DNA from: Neoroseomonas oryzicola
Lineage (GTDB): Bacteria; Pseudomonadota; Alphaproteobacteria; Acetobacterales; Acetobacteraceae
DNA: 64,000 bases
NCBI RefSeq assembly: GCF_012163135.1
Contig: NZ_JAAVUP010000012.1
Span: 37,598-101,597 of the forward strand
Direction of reading: 5' to 3'
The translations under genes and the position numbers were made by a program. Shown here piece by piece: positions 33,332-41,593 of this stretch. The number at the start of each line of letters is the position of its first letter. Within the stretch, counting starts at the first letter, position 1. Below the pieces are notes generated by a model. The model was not told the DNA's origin. It made no database searches and saw nothing but the letters and a program-made list of their open reading frames with translations.

Positions 33332-34216
33332 GTGACCGACCTCCTGCGAACCCTCCTGTTCACGCCGGCGAACCACGCCCGCCGCGTGGAGAAGGCCCTC
33401 ACGCTCCCGGCCGATGCGGTGATCCTCGACCTCGAGGACGCTGTCGCGGCGTCCGAGAAGCCCAGGGCACGGCAGGACGCGCTCGCGGCCCGGGGCCTGC
33501 AACGGCGCGGGCGGCTCATCGTCCGGGTCAACGGACTGACGACGGAATGGGGCTATGCGGACCTGGTCGCGATGGTCGCGCCCGGCATTGACGGCATCAT
33601 GCTGCCCAAGGTCGAGAGCGCGCAGGACCTCGGCACCGCGGAATGGCTGATCGCCGCGCTGGAACGGGATGCGGGCCTGCCCGCCGGCGGCATAGACCTG
33701 ATCCCGCTGATCGAGACCGCCGCAGGCATGCAGGCGCTGGAAGCCATCGCCCGTACGGCGCGCCGCGCGCGGCGCATCGCGTTCGGGGCGGGTGACTTCA
33801 CGCTCGACACCAATCTCGACTGGTCGCGCGAGGAATGGGAGTTGCTGCCGCATCGCAGCCATTGCGTCCTGACCTCGCGCGCGCAGGGCCTGGAACCGCC
33901 GATCGACACGGTCTGGGCGCGGCTCGACGATGCCGAGGGCTATGCTGCCTCTGTGGAGCGCGCCCGCGCGCTCGGCTTCGCCGGCAAGCTCTGCATCCAT
34001 CCCTCCCAGCTCGGGCCGGCCAACGCGGCCTTCTCGCCCTCGCCCGAGGCGGTGGCGCGCGCCCGCCGCGTCGTCGCCGCCTTCGCGGAGGCGGAAGCCA
34101 AGGGCCTCGCCTCCATCACCCTCGACGGCGCCTTCATCGACTACCCCATCGCCTATGCCGCGCAGCGCATCCTGGCGCGCGCCAACGCCATCCAGAACGC
34201 GGAGTCCGCTGCATGA
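33332..34216 (+). CDS. HpcH/HpaI aldolase / CitE-like CoA-ester lyase, copy 1
   Basis: This 294-residue TIM-barrel protein resembles CitE and malyl/citramalyl-CoA lyases, which cleave a 3-hydroxyacyl-CoA into acetyl-CoA and an oxo acid with magnesium. Landmarks are LLFTPANHARRVEKA, DLEDAV (33-38), RVNG (65-68), LPKVES (91-96), PLIETAAGM with Glu128, and FGAGDFTLDTNLDW with Asp155. The last two acidic residues are the metal ligands of the family. It starts with GTG at 33332. The next gene, a CoA-transferase, overlaps it as ATGA, so activation to a CoA thioester and cleavage are likely consecutive. The exact acid (malate, citramalate or similar) is not shown. Confidence 0.9.
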   Translation: MTDLLRTLLFTPANHARRVEKALTLPADAVILDLEDAVAASEKPRARQDALAARGLQRRGRLIVRVNGLTTEWGYADLVAMVAPGIDGIMLPKVESAQDLGTAEWLIAALERDAGLPAGGIDLIPLIETAAGMQALEAIARTARRARRIAFGAGDFTLDTNLDWSREEWELLPHRSHCVLTSRAQGLEPPIDTVWARLDDAEGYAASVERARALGFAGKLCIHPSQLGPANAAFSPSPEAVARARRVVAAFAEAEAKGLASITLDGAFIDYPIAYAAQRILARANAIQNAESAA

Positions 34217-35430
34217 GCCTGCCCCTCGCCGACCAGGTCGAAGCCCTGCAGGGCTGCAAGGTCATCGACGTCTCGAGCTTCCTTGCGGGCCCCTTTTGCT
34301 CCACCCAGCTCGCCGAATTCGGCGCTGACGTGATCAAGCTGGAGCTGCCTGGGGTGGGCGATCCGCTGCGCAAGTTCGGCACCGTGACCGAATGCGGCGA
34401 GACGCTCCCGTGGCTCTCGGAATGCCGCAACAAGAAGATCGCCTCGCTCGACCTGCGCAAGCCCGAGGGCGCGGCGCTGTTCAAGAAGCTGATCGCCGAT
34501 GCCGATATCCTGGTCGAGAACTTCCAGCCCGGCACGCTCGAGAAGTGGGGCCTCGGATGGGACGTCCTGAAGGAGGTCAATCCGCGCCTCATCATGGTGC
34601 GCATCTCCGGCTACGGGCAGACCGGCCCGTATCGCGGCCGACCGGGCTTCGGGCGCATCGGCAACGCCTTCGGCGGCCTGTCCTTCCTGGCGGGGTATCC
34701 GGACCGCCCGCCGGTCACGCCCGGTTCCGCGACGATCCCGGACTACTTGGCGGGCCTCTATGGCGCGCTCGGCGCGCTGCTCGCGATGAAGGCGCGCGAC
34801 CTGACGGGGCGCGGGCAGTTCATCGACATCGGTCTCTACGAGCCGATCTTCCGCATCCTCGATGAGCTCGCGCCGAAGTTCCAGACCAGCGGCTATGTGC
34901 GGCAGCGGATGGGACCGGGCACGGTGAACGTCGTGCCGCACAGCCACTACCCGACCAAGGACGATCGCTGGATCGCGATCGCCTGCACCTCGGACAAGAT
35001 CTTCTCGCGCCTCGCCGAGGCGATGGGCGTGCCCGAATGGGCCGATGACGGGAAGTGGGGCACGATCCGCCAGCGCGACGCGGATCGCGCGCAGGTGGAC
35101 GAATATGTCGGCACCTGGACGTCGCAGTTCACGCGCGACGAGGTGCTGGCCCTGTGCGAGAAGTTCCAGGTCCCCTGCGGCCCGGTTTACGGCATCGACG
35201 AGATCTTCGAGGATCCGCAGTACAAGGCCCGCGAGAACATCGCCTGGGTGAAGGACGAGCGTGTCGGCGAGCTCGCCGTGCCGAACGTGGTTCCCCGGCT
35301 GTCCGAGACGCCGGGCCGCGTGAAGTGGCTCGGCCCCTCCAAGGGGGCGCACGAGGATCACGTCTACAAGGAGCGCCTTGGCCTCGACGACGCCGAGATC
35401 GCGCGGCTGAAGGCGCTCGAGGTCCTCTGA
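34213..35430 (+). CDS. CaiB/BaiF family (class III) CoA-transferase
   Basis: This 405-residue protein moves CoA between carboxylic acids. It has LQGCKVIDVSSFLAGPFCSTQLAEFGADVIKLE, NKKIASLDLRKPEG, LVENFQPGTLEKWGLGW, ISGYGQTGPY and a C-terminal domain with LGPSKGAHEDHV. Asp177 in IPDYLAGLYG corresponds by position to the catalytic aspartate that forms the acyl anhydride in formyl-CoA transferase. Close relatives use succinyl-CoA with malate, citramalate, mesaconate or benzylsuccinate; I cannot choose among them. The ATG overlaps the lyase stop. Succinate or acetate release is inferred. Confidence 0.92.
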   Translation: MSLPLADQVEALQGCKVIDVSSFLAGPFCSTQLAEFGADVIKLELPGVGDPLRKFGTVTECGETLPWLSECRNKKIASLDLRKPEGAALFKKLIADADILVENFQPGTLEKWGLGWDVLKEVNPRLIMVRISGYGQTGPYRGRPGFGRIGNAFGGLSFLAGYPDRPPVTPGSATIPDYLAGLYGALGALLAMKARDLTGRGQFIDIGLYEPIFRILDELAPKFQTSGYVRQRMGPGTVNVVPHSHYPTKDDRWIAIACTSDKIFSRLAEAMGVPEWADDGKWGTIRQRDADRAQVDEYVGTWTSQFTRDEVLALCEKFQVPCGPVYGIDEIFEDPQYKARENIAWVKDERVGELAVPNVVPRLSETPGRVKWLGPSKGAHEDHVYKERLGLDDAEIARLKALEVL

Positions 35431-35431
35431 C

Positions 35432-36148
35432 GTGTCCGATCAGGCAAGCGACGCCGCGATCTGGGCGCTGCCGGCTCGGACGTCCCTGCCGGACTTCGTG
35501 ACGGAACGCTTCCTCGATGCCATGCGCGCCGGCGTGCTGGCGCCGGGCGAACGTATCGTCGAGGCGACGCTGGCCAAAAAACTCGGTGTCAGCCGTGGGC
35601 CGCTGCGGGAGGCGCTGAAGGGTCTCGAGGCCGACCGCCTCGTCGAGCGGCGCGCCAATCGCGGCATGTTCGTCGCCGAGGTGAACCTCGACCGCGCGCT
35701 GCAGATGATCGTCATGCGCGCGATGCTGGAAGGGCTCGCCGCCCGGCTCGTCGCGGCGCGCATCACGCCGGAGATGGCGGCCTCCCTGACCGAACAGCAC
35801 CGGCTGATCGAGGAGGCTGCGGCCGCCGGGCGGACCCGCGAATGGCGTGACCATGACTGGCGCTTCCACGAGATGGTCTGCGAGGCGGCCGACAACGAAT
35901 TCCTGCTGCGGTCCTGGGTGTCGATCAGCAACCTCATCCGCCTGTTTCTCCATCACCATCCCGCCTATGAGCGGGATGCCGGCGACGTCCTGCACAATCA
36001 CCACCGCATGCTCGAGGTGCTGCGCGGCGGCGATCCGAACCTCGCCGACGCCACCTTCCGTACCGTCATCATCCGCAGCGGCTATCGCCGGCTGGGCATC
36101 GAGCCGGCCGCCGAGATCGCCGCGCTGTGCGTGAAGGCCGAGCCATGA
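35432..36148 (+). CDS. GntR family regulator, FCD type (operon E)
   Basis: This 238-residue regulator starts with GTG one base after the CoA-transferase stop. The winged helix is at about residues 18-85 (ERIVEATLAKKLGVSRGPLREALKGLEADRLVERRANRGMFVAEV). The helical FCD effector domain follows, with RDHDWRFHEMVCEAADNEFL and HNHHRMLEVLRGGD supplying the histidines that normally bind a metal and a carboxylate ligand. It most likely binds the palindrome at 33283-33296. An organic-acid effector would agree with the operon's enzymes. Confidence 0.92.
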   Translation: MSDQASDAAIWALPARTSLPDFVTERFLDAMRAGVLAPGERIVEATLAKKLGVSRGPLREALKGLEADRLVERRANRGMFVAEVNLDRALQMIVMRAMLEGLAARLVAARITPEMAASLTEQHRLIEEAAAAGRTREWRDHDWRFHEMVCEAADNEFLLRSWVSISNLIRLFLHHHPAYERDAGDVLHNHHRMLEVLRGGDPNLADATFRTVIIRSGYRRLGIEPAAEIAALCVKAEP

Positions 36149-37002
36149 CTATTCGTCTTCGCCGGTCCCTGATGCTGACGCCCGGGCACCGGGCGGAAAG
36201 GCTCGCCAAGGCGGTGACGCTGGCCGCCGACAGCCTCGCCTTCGACCTCGAGGACGGCGTGCCGCCGGCCCGCAAGGCGGAAGCCCGCGCCGTCATCGCG
36301 GAAGCGCTGCGGACGCTGGATTTCGGGCGCCGCGAACGCGTGGTCCGCGTCAACGCGATCGGCTCGCCCGATCTCGAGGCCGACCTTGCCGCCCTGCCGC
36401 TGGACCGCATCGACGCCATCATGGTGCCGAAGGTCGAGAGCGCGGCGGAGCTGCATGCCCTCGACGCTCGTCTCGCCGATCATCCAGGCCTTGGGGCGAT
36501 CGTGATGCTGGAGACGCCGCGCGGCGTGCTGCGGGCGCTCGACATCGCGGAAGCGTCGCGCCGCACCCTCGCGCTGTTCTTCGGTCCGGGCGACTACACG
36601 CTGCAGACCGGCGGCAGCCTGACGCCCGCGACGCTCGCCATGCCGCGCGCCGTCATCGCGGCTGCCGCCGGCGCGGCAGGCATCCAGGCGTTGGATGCGC
36701 CCTATCTGCTGGGGCTGCGCGATGCCGAGGGCACGCGCGCCGATGCCGAGATCGCGCGCGAACTCGGCTTCTCCGGCAAGGTGGTCTTCCACCCCGACCA
36801 GATCGCACCGGTGAATGCGGTCTTCACGCCGGATGCCCGCACGGTGGCGCACGCCGAACGCTATGTCGCGGCCTTTCGTGAGGCGGCTGCGCGCGGTGAG
36901 AACGTCGCCTACGTCGACGGCGAGTTCATCGCCATGGACCTGGTGCCACGCATGGAACGGATCATCGCGATCGCGCAGGAGGCCGCGCTGGCCGACGCCT
37001 GA
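36145..37002 (+). CDS. HpcH/HpaI aldolase / CitE-like CoA-ester lyase, copy 2
   Basis: This 285-residue second CitE-like protein shows RSLMLTPGHRAERLAKAVTLAADSLAFDLEDGV, RVNAIGSPDLEADL, IMVPKVESAAEL, VMLETPRGVLRAL (metal-ligand Glu) and LFFGPGDYTLQTGGS (metal-ligand Asp). It is clearly diverged from copy 1 and not a recent duplicate. I chose the ATG at 36145, which overlaps the GntR stop as ATGA. Two lyases in one operon suggest two related CoA esters or a lyase and a thioesterase, since some CitE relatives hydrolyse malyl-CoA. Confidence 0.9.
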   Translation: MTIRLRRSLMLTPGHRAERLAKAVTLAADSLAFDLEDGVPPARKAEARAVIAEALRTLDFGRRERVVRVNAIGSPDLEADLAALPLDRIDAIMVPKVESAAELHALDARLADHPGLGAIVMLETPRGVLRALDIAEASRRTLALFFGPGDYTLQTGGSLTPATLAMPRAVIAAAAGAAGIQALDAPYLLGLRDAEGTRADAEIARELGFSGKVVFHPDQIAPVNAVFTPDARTVAHAERYVAAFREAAARGENVAYVDGEFIAMDLVPRMERIIAIAQEAALADA

Positions 37003-37025
37003 GCATCGCAACGGAGGAAATGAAC

Positions 37026-37991
37026 ATGACCAAGATCGGTCTCGGTCGCCGCGCCCTGGTCGCGGCCGGCCTCGCCATGCCTGCCATCGCGCGGGCCCAG
37101 CCTGCCTGGCCGTCCCGGCCGGTGCGGATCGTCGTGCCCTATGCGCCGGGCGGCGGCACCGACGTCACGAACCGCGCCTATGCCGAGGCCCTGACGCGGC
37201 GCTTCGGCACTGCCTTCGTCGTCGAGAACCGGCCCGGCGGCAACGGCATCATCGGCGCCGAGGCGGTCTCCCGCAGCCAGGCGGACGGTACGTCCTTCGT
37301 GGCGCCAAACATCACGCACACCATGCTGCGGCACATCACCAACCCGCCCTTCGACCCGGTCGCGGATTTCACGCCGGTCGCGCTGCTCGCCAGCTACTGC
37401 TTCGTCCTCCTCGCCTATGTCGATGCGCCTTTCCGCGACGTGCCGTCGTTGGTCGAATATGCCCGCCGGCGGCCGGGCGAGGTGGCTTATGGCACCGCCG
37501 ACATCGCTTCGGCCTACACAGCGGCCCAGTTCACCAGCGCCGCGGGCGTCGACATGACGGAGGTGCGCTACCAGGGTTCGGGCCAGGCGGTCGGCAACCT
37601 GACCGGCGGCCACATGCCCCTCGCCTGGATGAGCACCGCGACGGTGATGACGCTGCTGCCCGGCGGCAAGGTGCGCCCGCTCGCGGTCAGTTCCTCGCGC
37701 CGGTCGGCCTTCCTGCCGGATACGCCGTCGCTGCAGGAACTCGGCTACGGTGCCGCGAACTTCGACGGCTGGTTCGGCCTGTTTGGCCCGGCGCGCCTGC
37801 CTGAGGCGATCACCAGCCAGATGCACGCGGCGATCATCGAGGCGTCCCGCATGCCCGCGGTCGCCGAGCGGCTGCGCACCCTCGCCGTGGAGCCTTGGCC
37901 CGCGAGCCCCGCGGAGATGGCCTCGATCGTCGCCGAGGACGACCGGCGCTGGGCCGCCGCCGCGGCCGCCGGCCGTCTGCCGAGGAGCTGA
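37026..37991 (+). CDS. Bug-type tripartite tricarboxylate transporter receptor (operon E)
   Basis: This 321-residue periplasmic binding protein belongs to the TctC/Bug family. The signal TKIGLGRRALVAAGLAMPAIARA has a twin-arginine-like pair. The mature start AWPSRPVRIVVPYAPGGGTDVTNR is the family signature for carboxylate ligands, and FVVENRPGGNGIIGAE and VRYQGSGQAVGNLTGG follow. I prefer the ATG at 37026 because GGAGG lies eight bases before it; the ATG at 37020 is only two bases from that site. No TctA/TctB membrane subunits are in the window. Its stop lies four bases from the stop of the convergent lacI-type gene. Confidence 0.92.
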   Translation: MTKIGLGRRALVAAGLAMPAIARAQPAWPSRPVRIVVPYAPGGGTDVTNRAYAEALTRRFGTAFVVENRPGGNGIIGAEAVSRSQADGTSFVAPNITHTMLRHITNPPFDPVADFTPVALLASYCFVLLAYVDAPFRDVPSLVEYARRRPGEVAYGTADIASAYTAAQFTSAAGVDMTEVRYQGSGQAVGNLTGGHMPLAWMSTATVMTLLPGGKVRPLAVSSSRRSAFLPDTPSLQELGYGAANFDGWFGLFGPARLPEAITSQMHAAIIEASRMPAVAERLRTLAVEPWPASPAEMASIVAEDDRRWAAAAAAGRLPRS

Positions 37992-37995
37992 TGGG

Positions 37996-39042
37996 TCAGC
38001 CGGCGGCCTTGTCCCATGCGTCGCCCGCGGCCTGGCGGGCGGAAGCGCGGATCACGATCTCGCCGCGCAGCAGGACCGCTTCGTCCGGTAGGCTGGGTTC
38101 GCCGATGCGCGCCGCGAGCAGATCGAGGCCGCGACGCACCATCGCGGCCACGGGCTGGCGGAAGGTGGTGATCGCATAATGCGGGCGCGCGCCATCCGGG
38201 ATGCAGTCGAAGCCGACGACCGAGATGTCCTGCGGCACCCGCAGGCCCTTGGCGCGGAGGGCATCCATCGCGCCCATGCCGATGATGTCCGACACGGCGA
38301 AGAGGCAATCCGGACGCTTCCCGGCCGGCATCTCGGCGATGGCCTCGCCGGCGGCATAGCCACCTTCGTAGACGGACCGGGCGTCGAAGCGGAAGACGAT
38401 GCGTGCCGCGCCACGGGTGAAGGCCTCGGTGAAGCCGCGCTCGCGCTCGATGCCGTTCGAGCTGCCGGCGCCGCTGTGCAGGATGCCGGCGCGGCGGTGT
38501 CCGCCCGCGCGCAGAAATCGCGCCAGCGTCCCCCCGCCCTCGGCGTTGTCGCAGGACACGGCGCTCGCATGCTGCCGCGGGATGCGGTTGATCATCACGA
38601 CCGGCACGCCGTTGCGCGCGCAGATGTCGGCGGCGCGCGAGGACAGGTCGGCCGAGGTGATCAGGCAGCCATCGACGCGATAGTGCAGCAGCGCCTCGGC
38701 GGTGCTGTCCTCGATCGGGCCGGCGCCGGCGTGGATGATCATGAAGCGCTGCTGCCGCGCCGCCGCCTGCCGGACCAGCTCCTCGAGCAGCATGGCGTAG
38801 AAGGGATTGCTGGCGGCGCCGAGCACGAGGCCGATCAACCCGCTGCGCCCCGAGGACAGGGTGCGCGCCATGATGTTCGGCATGTAGCCGGCTTCGGCGG
38901 CCAGGGCGGCGATGCGGGCGCGCATGGAGGGCGAGATGCTCGGGTCGCCCTTGAGGGCGCGCGAGACGGTCGAGGTCGAGACCCCCGCGCTGCGCGAGAG
39001 GGTGACGATGGTGGTCCTCGGCTTGCCCGGGGCGTCGGTCAT
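37996..39042 (-). CDS. LacI family transcriptional repressor
   Basis: This 348-residue protein has a LacI helix-turn-helix (IVTLSRSAGVSTSTVSRALKGDPSISPSMRARIAALAAEAGYMPN) with the hinge helix ARTLSSGRSGLIGLV. A periplasmic-binding-protein-like effector domain follows (LVLGAASNPFYAMLLEELV, DGCLITSADLS, PVVMINRIP, DCLFAVSDIIGMGAMDAL, ISVVGFDCIPDGA, TTFRQPVAAMVRRGLDLL). It is transcribed away from operon F, and two operator-like palindromes lie in the spacer. It therefore probably represses operon F and itself. It could instead respond to the operon E substrate, with which it converges. Confidence 0.93.
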   Translation of the reverse strand: MTDAPGKPRTTIVTLSRSAGVSTSTVSRALKGDPSISPSMRARIAALAAEAGYMPNIMARTLSSGRSGLIGLVLGAASNPFYAMLLEELVRQAAARQQRFMIIHAGAGPIEDSTAEALLHYRVDGCLITSADLSSRAADICARNGVPVVMINRIPRQHASAVSCDNAEGGGTLARFLRAGGHRRAGILHSGAGSSNGIERERGFTEAFTRGAARIVFRFDARSVYEGGYAAGEAIAEMPAGKRPDCLFAVSDIIGMGAMDALRAKGLRVPQDISVVGFDCIPDGARPHYAITTFRQPVAAMVRRGLDLLAARIGEPSLPDEAVLLRGEIVIRASARQAAGDAWDKAAG

Positions 39043-39071
39043 CGCCGCAGCATGGCCCGCCGGCCGCTGTG

Positions 39072-39087
39072 GCGCAAACGCTCGCGT
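39072..39087 (-). promoter_or_regulatory. Candidate LacI-family operator O1 near the repressor start
   Basis: The 16-base site at 39072-39087 (GCGCAAACGCTCGCGT) keeps 13 of 16 bases of the palindrome ACGCAAACGTTTGCGT used by PurR-like LacI proteins. It sits 30 bases upstream of the repressor ATG, just downstream of the predicted repressor -10, where binding would block transcription of the repressor gene. Confidence 0.55.
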
Positions 39088-39098
39088 GAACCGGCAGA

Positions 39099-39128
39099 TT
39101 TGTACGATGAGAACGAGACAAATGGCAA
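39099..39128 (-). promoter_or_regulatory. Predicted promoter of the LacI-family gene
   Basis: On the minus strand TTGCCA (39128 to 39123) and TACAAA (39104 to 39099) are 18 bases apart, matching five and four bases of the sigma-70 -35 and -10 consensus. On the opposite strand TACAAT at 39133-39138 could serve as the -10 of operon F, but I see no good -35 for it. Confidence 0.45.
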
Positions 39129-39150
39129 CAATTACAATGATTTATCGGGA

Positions 39151-39166
39151 ACGCAGACGTTTGCGT
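39151..39166 (+). promoter_or_regulatory. Candidate LacI-family operator O2 before operon F
   Basis: ACGCAGACGTTTGCGT at 39151-39166 differs at a single base from the perfect palindrome ACGCAAACGTTTGCGT. It has the central CG expected for a LacI-family hinge-helix contact. It lies 65 bases upstream of the operon F start and 79 bases, centre to centre, from O1, close to whole turns, so looping between the two sites is possible. Confidence 0.65.
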
Positions 39167-39230
39167 GAAATGACTCGACGGCCATGAACCCGCCCCCTAG
39201 TGTCACGTCAACCACGGAGGAAACGAGGCA

Positions 39231-40595
39231 ATGAGCGCAGCGCCCCAGCGCCAGATGACCATGGTCGGCTTCTTGCAGGCGCAGAACTGCTCCATCGCGC
39301 CGGGATCCTGGCGGCACCCCGCCAACCCCATGGACTTCCTGTCGCCGGACTACTTCCAGCGCATCGCCCGCGTGCTCGAGGACGGGAAGTTCCACCTGGC
39401 CTTCTTCGACGATCGCCTCGCCATGCCCGACATCTACGGCCGCGACCATCGCCAGGCCGTGGAGAACGGCATTCGCGTGGTGAAGATGGATCCCTCCGCC
39501 ATCCTGTCGAGCATGGCCTGCGCGACCACGAAGCTCGGCCTCGGCGCGACCTATTCGACGACCTACTACGAGCCCTTCCACGTCGCGCGTCTCTTCGCGA
39601 CGCTCGACCTGATGACGCGCGGGCGCGTGGCCTGGAACATCGTGACCTCGCTGAACGATTCCGAGGCCGCGAATTTCGGCAAGGCCGAGCATCTCGAGCA
39701 CGACCTGCGCTACGACCGCGCCGACGAGTTCGTCGAGGTGGTCATGGGCCACTGGGACAGCTGGGAGGACGACGCGATCGTTGGCGACAAGGCCAGCGGT
39801 CGCTTCGCCGATGGTTCGCGTGTCCACGCGCTGAACCACCAGGGCAAGTGGTTCCGTTCCAAGGGGCCGCTGCCCGTGCCGCGGTCTCCGCAAGGCCACC
39901 CCGTCCTGATCCAGGCGGGCCAGAGCGGCCGCGGACGCCGTTTTGCCGGCCGCTGGGGCGAACTCATCTTCGTGGTCTATCCGACCAAGGAGATGGGCCA
40001 GAAGCAGTACGCGGACCTCAAGCAGGCGGTGCGGGAGGCCGGGCGCGATCCGGACAAGATGAGCGTCAACCCCGCCTGCTACGTCTGCGTCGCCGAGACG
40101 CGGGCGGCGGCCGAGGCGAAGCGCGACTTCGTGCTGTCGCTGTCCAAGCCGATCGATGCGCTGGTGCTGCTGTCGGAGGTGACGAACTTCGACTTCGCCT
40201 CGAAGGACCTCGACAGTGAGTTCACCGAGGAGGAGCTGAAGAAGGTCTCCTGGACCGGCTTCAAGGACCGCGTCATCGCGCTGAGCGGCAAACCCAATCC
40301 GACGGTGCGCGATTTCGTCCACTATTCGGGCCGCGGCACCATACGTGAGTTCCCGATCTTCTGCGGCACGCCGACCGACGTCGCCGACCAGATGGAGGAA
40401 TGGTTCACCTCGCGCGCCTGCGACGGCTTCGTGCTTGTCGCTACGCAGATGCCCGGCGCCTTCGAGGATTTCGCCCGGCTGGTCGTGCCGGAACTGCAGA
40501 AGCGCGGCCTCTATCACCAGGACTACGCGGGCACGACTCTGCGCGAAAACCTCGGCCTGGAGCGGCCCGCGGTCGGCGCCTGGCGCGGCCGTTGA
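39231..40595 (+). CDS. NtaA/SnaA/DszA-type flavin-dependent monooxygenase
   Basis: This 454-residue cytoplasmic enzyme belongs to the luciferase-like group that oxidises nitrilotriacetate, pristinamycin or sulfones with reduced FMN supplied by a partner reductase. Landmarks: SWRHPANPMDFLSPDYFQRIARVLEDGKFHLAFFDDRLAMPD, GLGATYSTTYYEPFHVARLFATLDLMTRGRVAWNIVTSLNDSEAANFG, RYDRADEFVEVVMGHWDSWEDDA, HPVLIQAGQSGRGR and a C-terminal LVVPELQKRGLY. GGAGGAAACGAGG precedes the ATG. It heads operon F, behind the PurR-like operator. No flavin reductase gene is in the window. The substrate is unknown; the association with an organic-acid receptor suggests a carboxylated amine or sulfur compound. Confidence 0.9.
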   Translation: MSAAPQRQMTMVGFLQAQNCSIAPGSWRHPANPMDFLSPDYFQRIARVLEDGKFHLAFFDDRLAMPDIYGRDHRQAVENGIRVVKMDPSAILSSMACATTKLGLGATYSTTYYEPFHVARLFATLDLMTRGRVAWNIVTSLNDSEAANFGKAEHLEHDLRYDRADEFVEVVMGHWDSWEDDAIVGDKASGRFADGSRVHALNHQGKWFRSKGPLPVPRSPQGHPVLIQAGQSGRGRRFAGRWGELIFVVYPTKEMGQKQYADLKQAVREAGRDPDKMSVNPACYVCVAETRAAAEAKRDFVLSLSKPIDALVLLSEVTNFDFASKDLDSEFTEEELKKVSWTGFKDRVIALSGKPNPTVRDFVHYSGRGTIREFPIFCGTPTDVADQMEEWFTSRACDGFVLVATQMPGAFEDFARLVVPELQKRGLYHQDYAGTTLRENLGLERPAVGAWRGR

Positions 40596-40621
40596 CGCAC
40601 CAACCTTCGGGAGGAACGACA

Positions 40622-41593
40622 ATGAACCAGCTTCAGCCGGGCCGCCGGGCCCTACTTTCTGCCGCCGCCCTGCTCGCGCCGGGCGTTGCATGGGCGCAGG
40701 ACACCTGGCCGGGCCGACCGGTTCGCATCGTCGTCCCCTACGCGCCGGGCGGCGGGACCGACATCACTTCCCGCGCCATCGCCGAGGCATTAACCAAGCG
40801 GTTCGGCCAGACCTTCGTCGTCGAGAACCGTCCAGGCGCAAATGGCGTGGTGGGTACCGAGCAGGTGTCGCGTACTGCGCCCGACGGCTACACCTTCGTG
40901 GCGCAGACCGCGACGCATATCATGGCGCGGCAGATGCAGACGCTGCCCTATGACCCGGTCACCGACTTCACCGCGATCGCGCTGCTGGCGCGCTACCCGC
41001 TGGTTCTGATGGCGAGCAATCGGGCACCCTTCCGCGACCTCGCGAGCCTCATCGCCGCGGCGCGCGCGAACCCGGGCGGCATTGCCCAGGGCACCTCCGA
41101 TGCGCAATCGAGTTTCACGGCCGCACTCTTCGCCAAGCAGGCCGGCATCGAGCTGAACGAGGTGCCCTATCGCGGCAGCGGTGCCTATCTCGCGGACCTC
41201 ACCGCCGGTCATCTCCCGGTGGCCTGGGGCAGCCCGGCGACCGCCGCGGCGCTGACCGCGTCGGGCCAGATCCGGCTGATCGGCGTCTCGTCGCGCGACC
41301 GGTCGCTCTATCTGCCCGACGTACCGACGCTGCGCGAGGCCGGCGTGCAGGGCGCGGAGTTCGATGGATGGGTCGGCCTGTTCGCCCCCGCCCGCCTGCC
41401 GGAGCCGATCGCCCGGCAGATGAACCAGGCGATCAACGAGGCGATGGCGACGCCGGAGATGCAGGCCCGTTACCGGACGCTCGGCAACGAGGTCGCGGCC
41501 CTGGACCTCGAGCAGCTGGCGGCCCTGATGCGCGAGGACGATGCGCGGTGGGCGGAGGCGTCGCGCAACGGCCTGATCCGGCGGTCGTCATGA
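40622..41593 (+). CDS. Bug-type tripartite tricarboxylate transporter receptor (operon F)
   Basis: This 323-residue periplasmic receptor starts MNQLQPGRRALLSAAALLAPG, with GGGAGGAAC upstream and signal cleavage near AWAQD. The mature start TWPGRPVRIVVPYAPGGGTDITSR and FVVENRPGANGVVGTE are Bug signatures. It resembles the operon E receptor closely enough to be a paralogue. Its last codons overlap the AtuA-like start as ATGA. As in operon E there are no membrane subunits nearby, so it must share a TctAB pair elsewhere or act in sensing. Confidence 0.92.
   Translation: MNQLQPGRRALLSAAALLAPGVAWAQDTWPGRPVRIVVPYAPGGGTDITSRAIAEALTKRFGQTFVVENRPGANGVVGTEQVSRTAPDGYTFVAQTATHIMARQMQTLPYDPVTDFTAIALLARYPLVLMASNRAPFRDLASLIAAARANPGGIAQGTSDAQSSFTAALFAKQAGIELNEVPYRGSGAYLADLTAGHLPVAWGSPATAAALTASGQIRLIGVSSRDRSLYLPDVPTLREAGVQGAEFDGWVGLFAPARLPEPIARQMNQAINEAMATPEMQARYRTLGNEVAALDLEQLAALMREDDARWAEASRNGLIRRSS

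Noticed and set aside
32745..33335. A 196-codon plus-strand frame in the spacer before operon E
   Set aside because: Composition is Arg/Ser/Pro-rich with no domain, and the frame runs through the promoter and operator of operon E.
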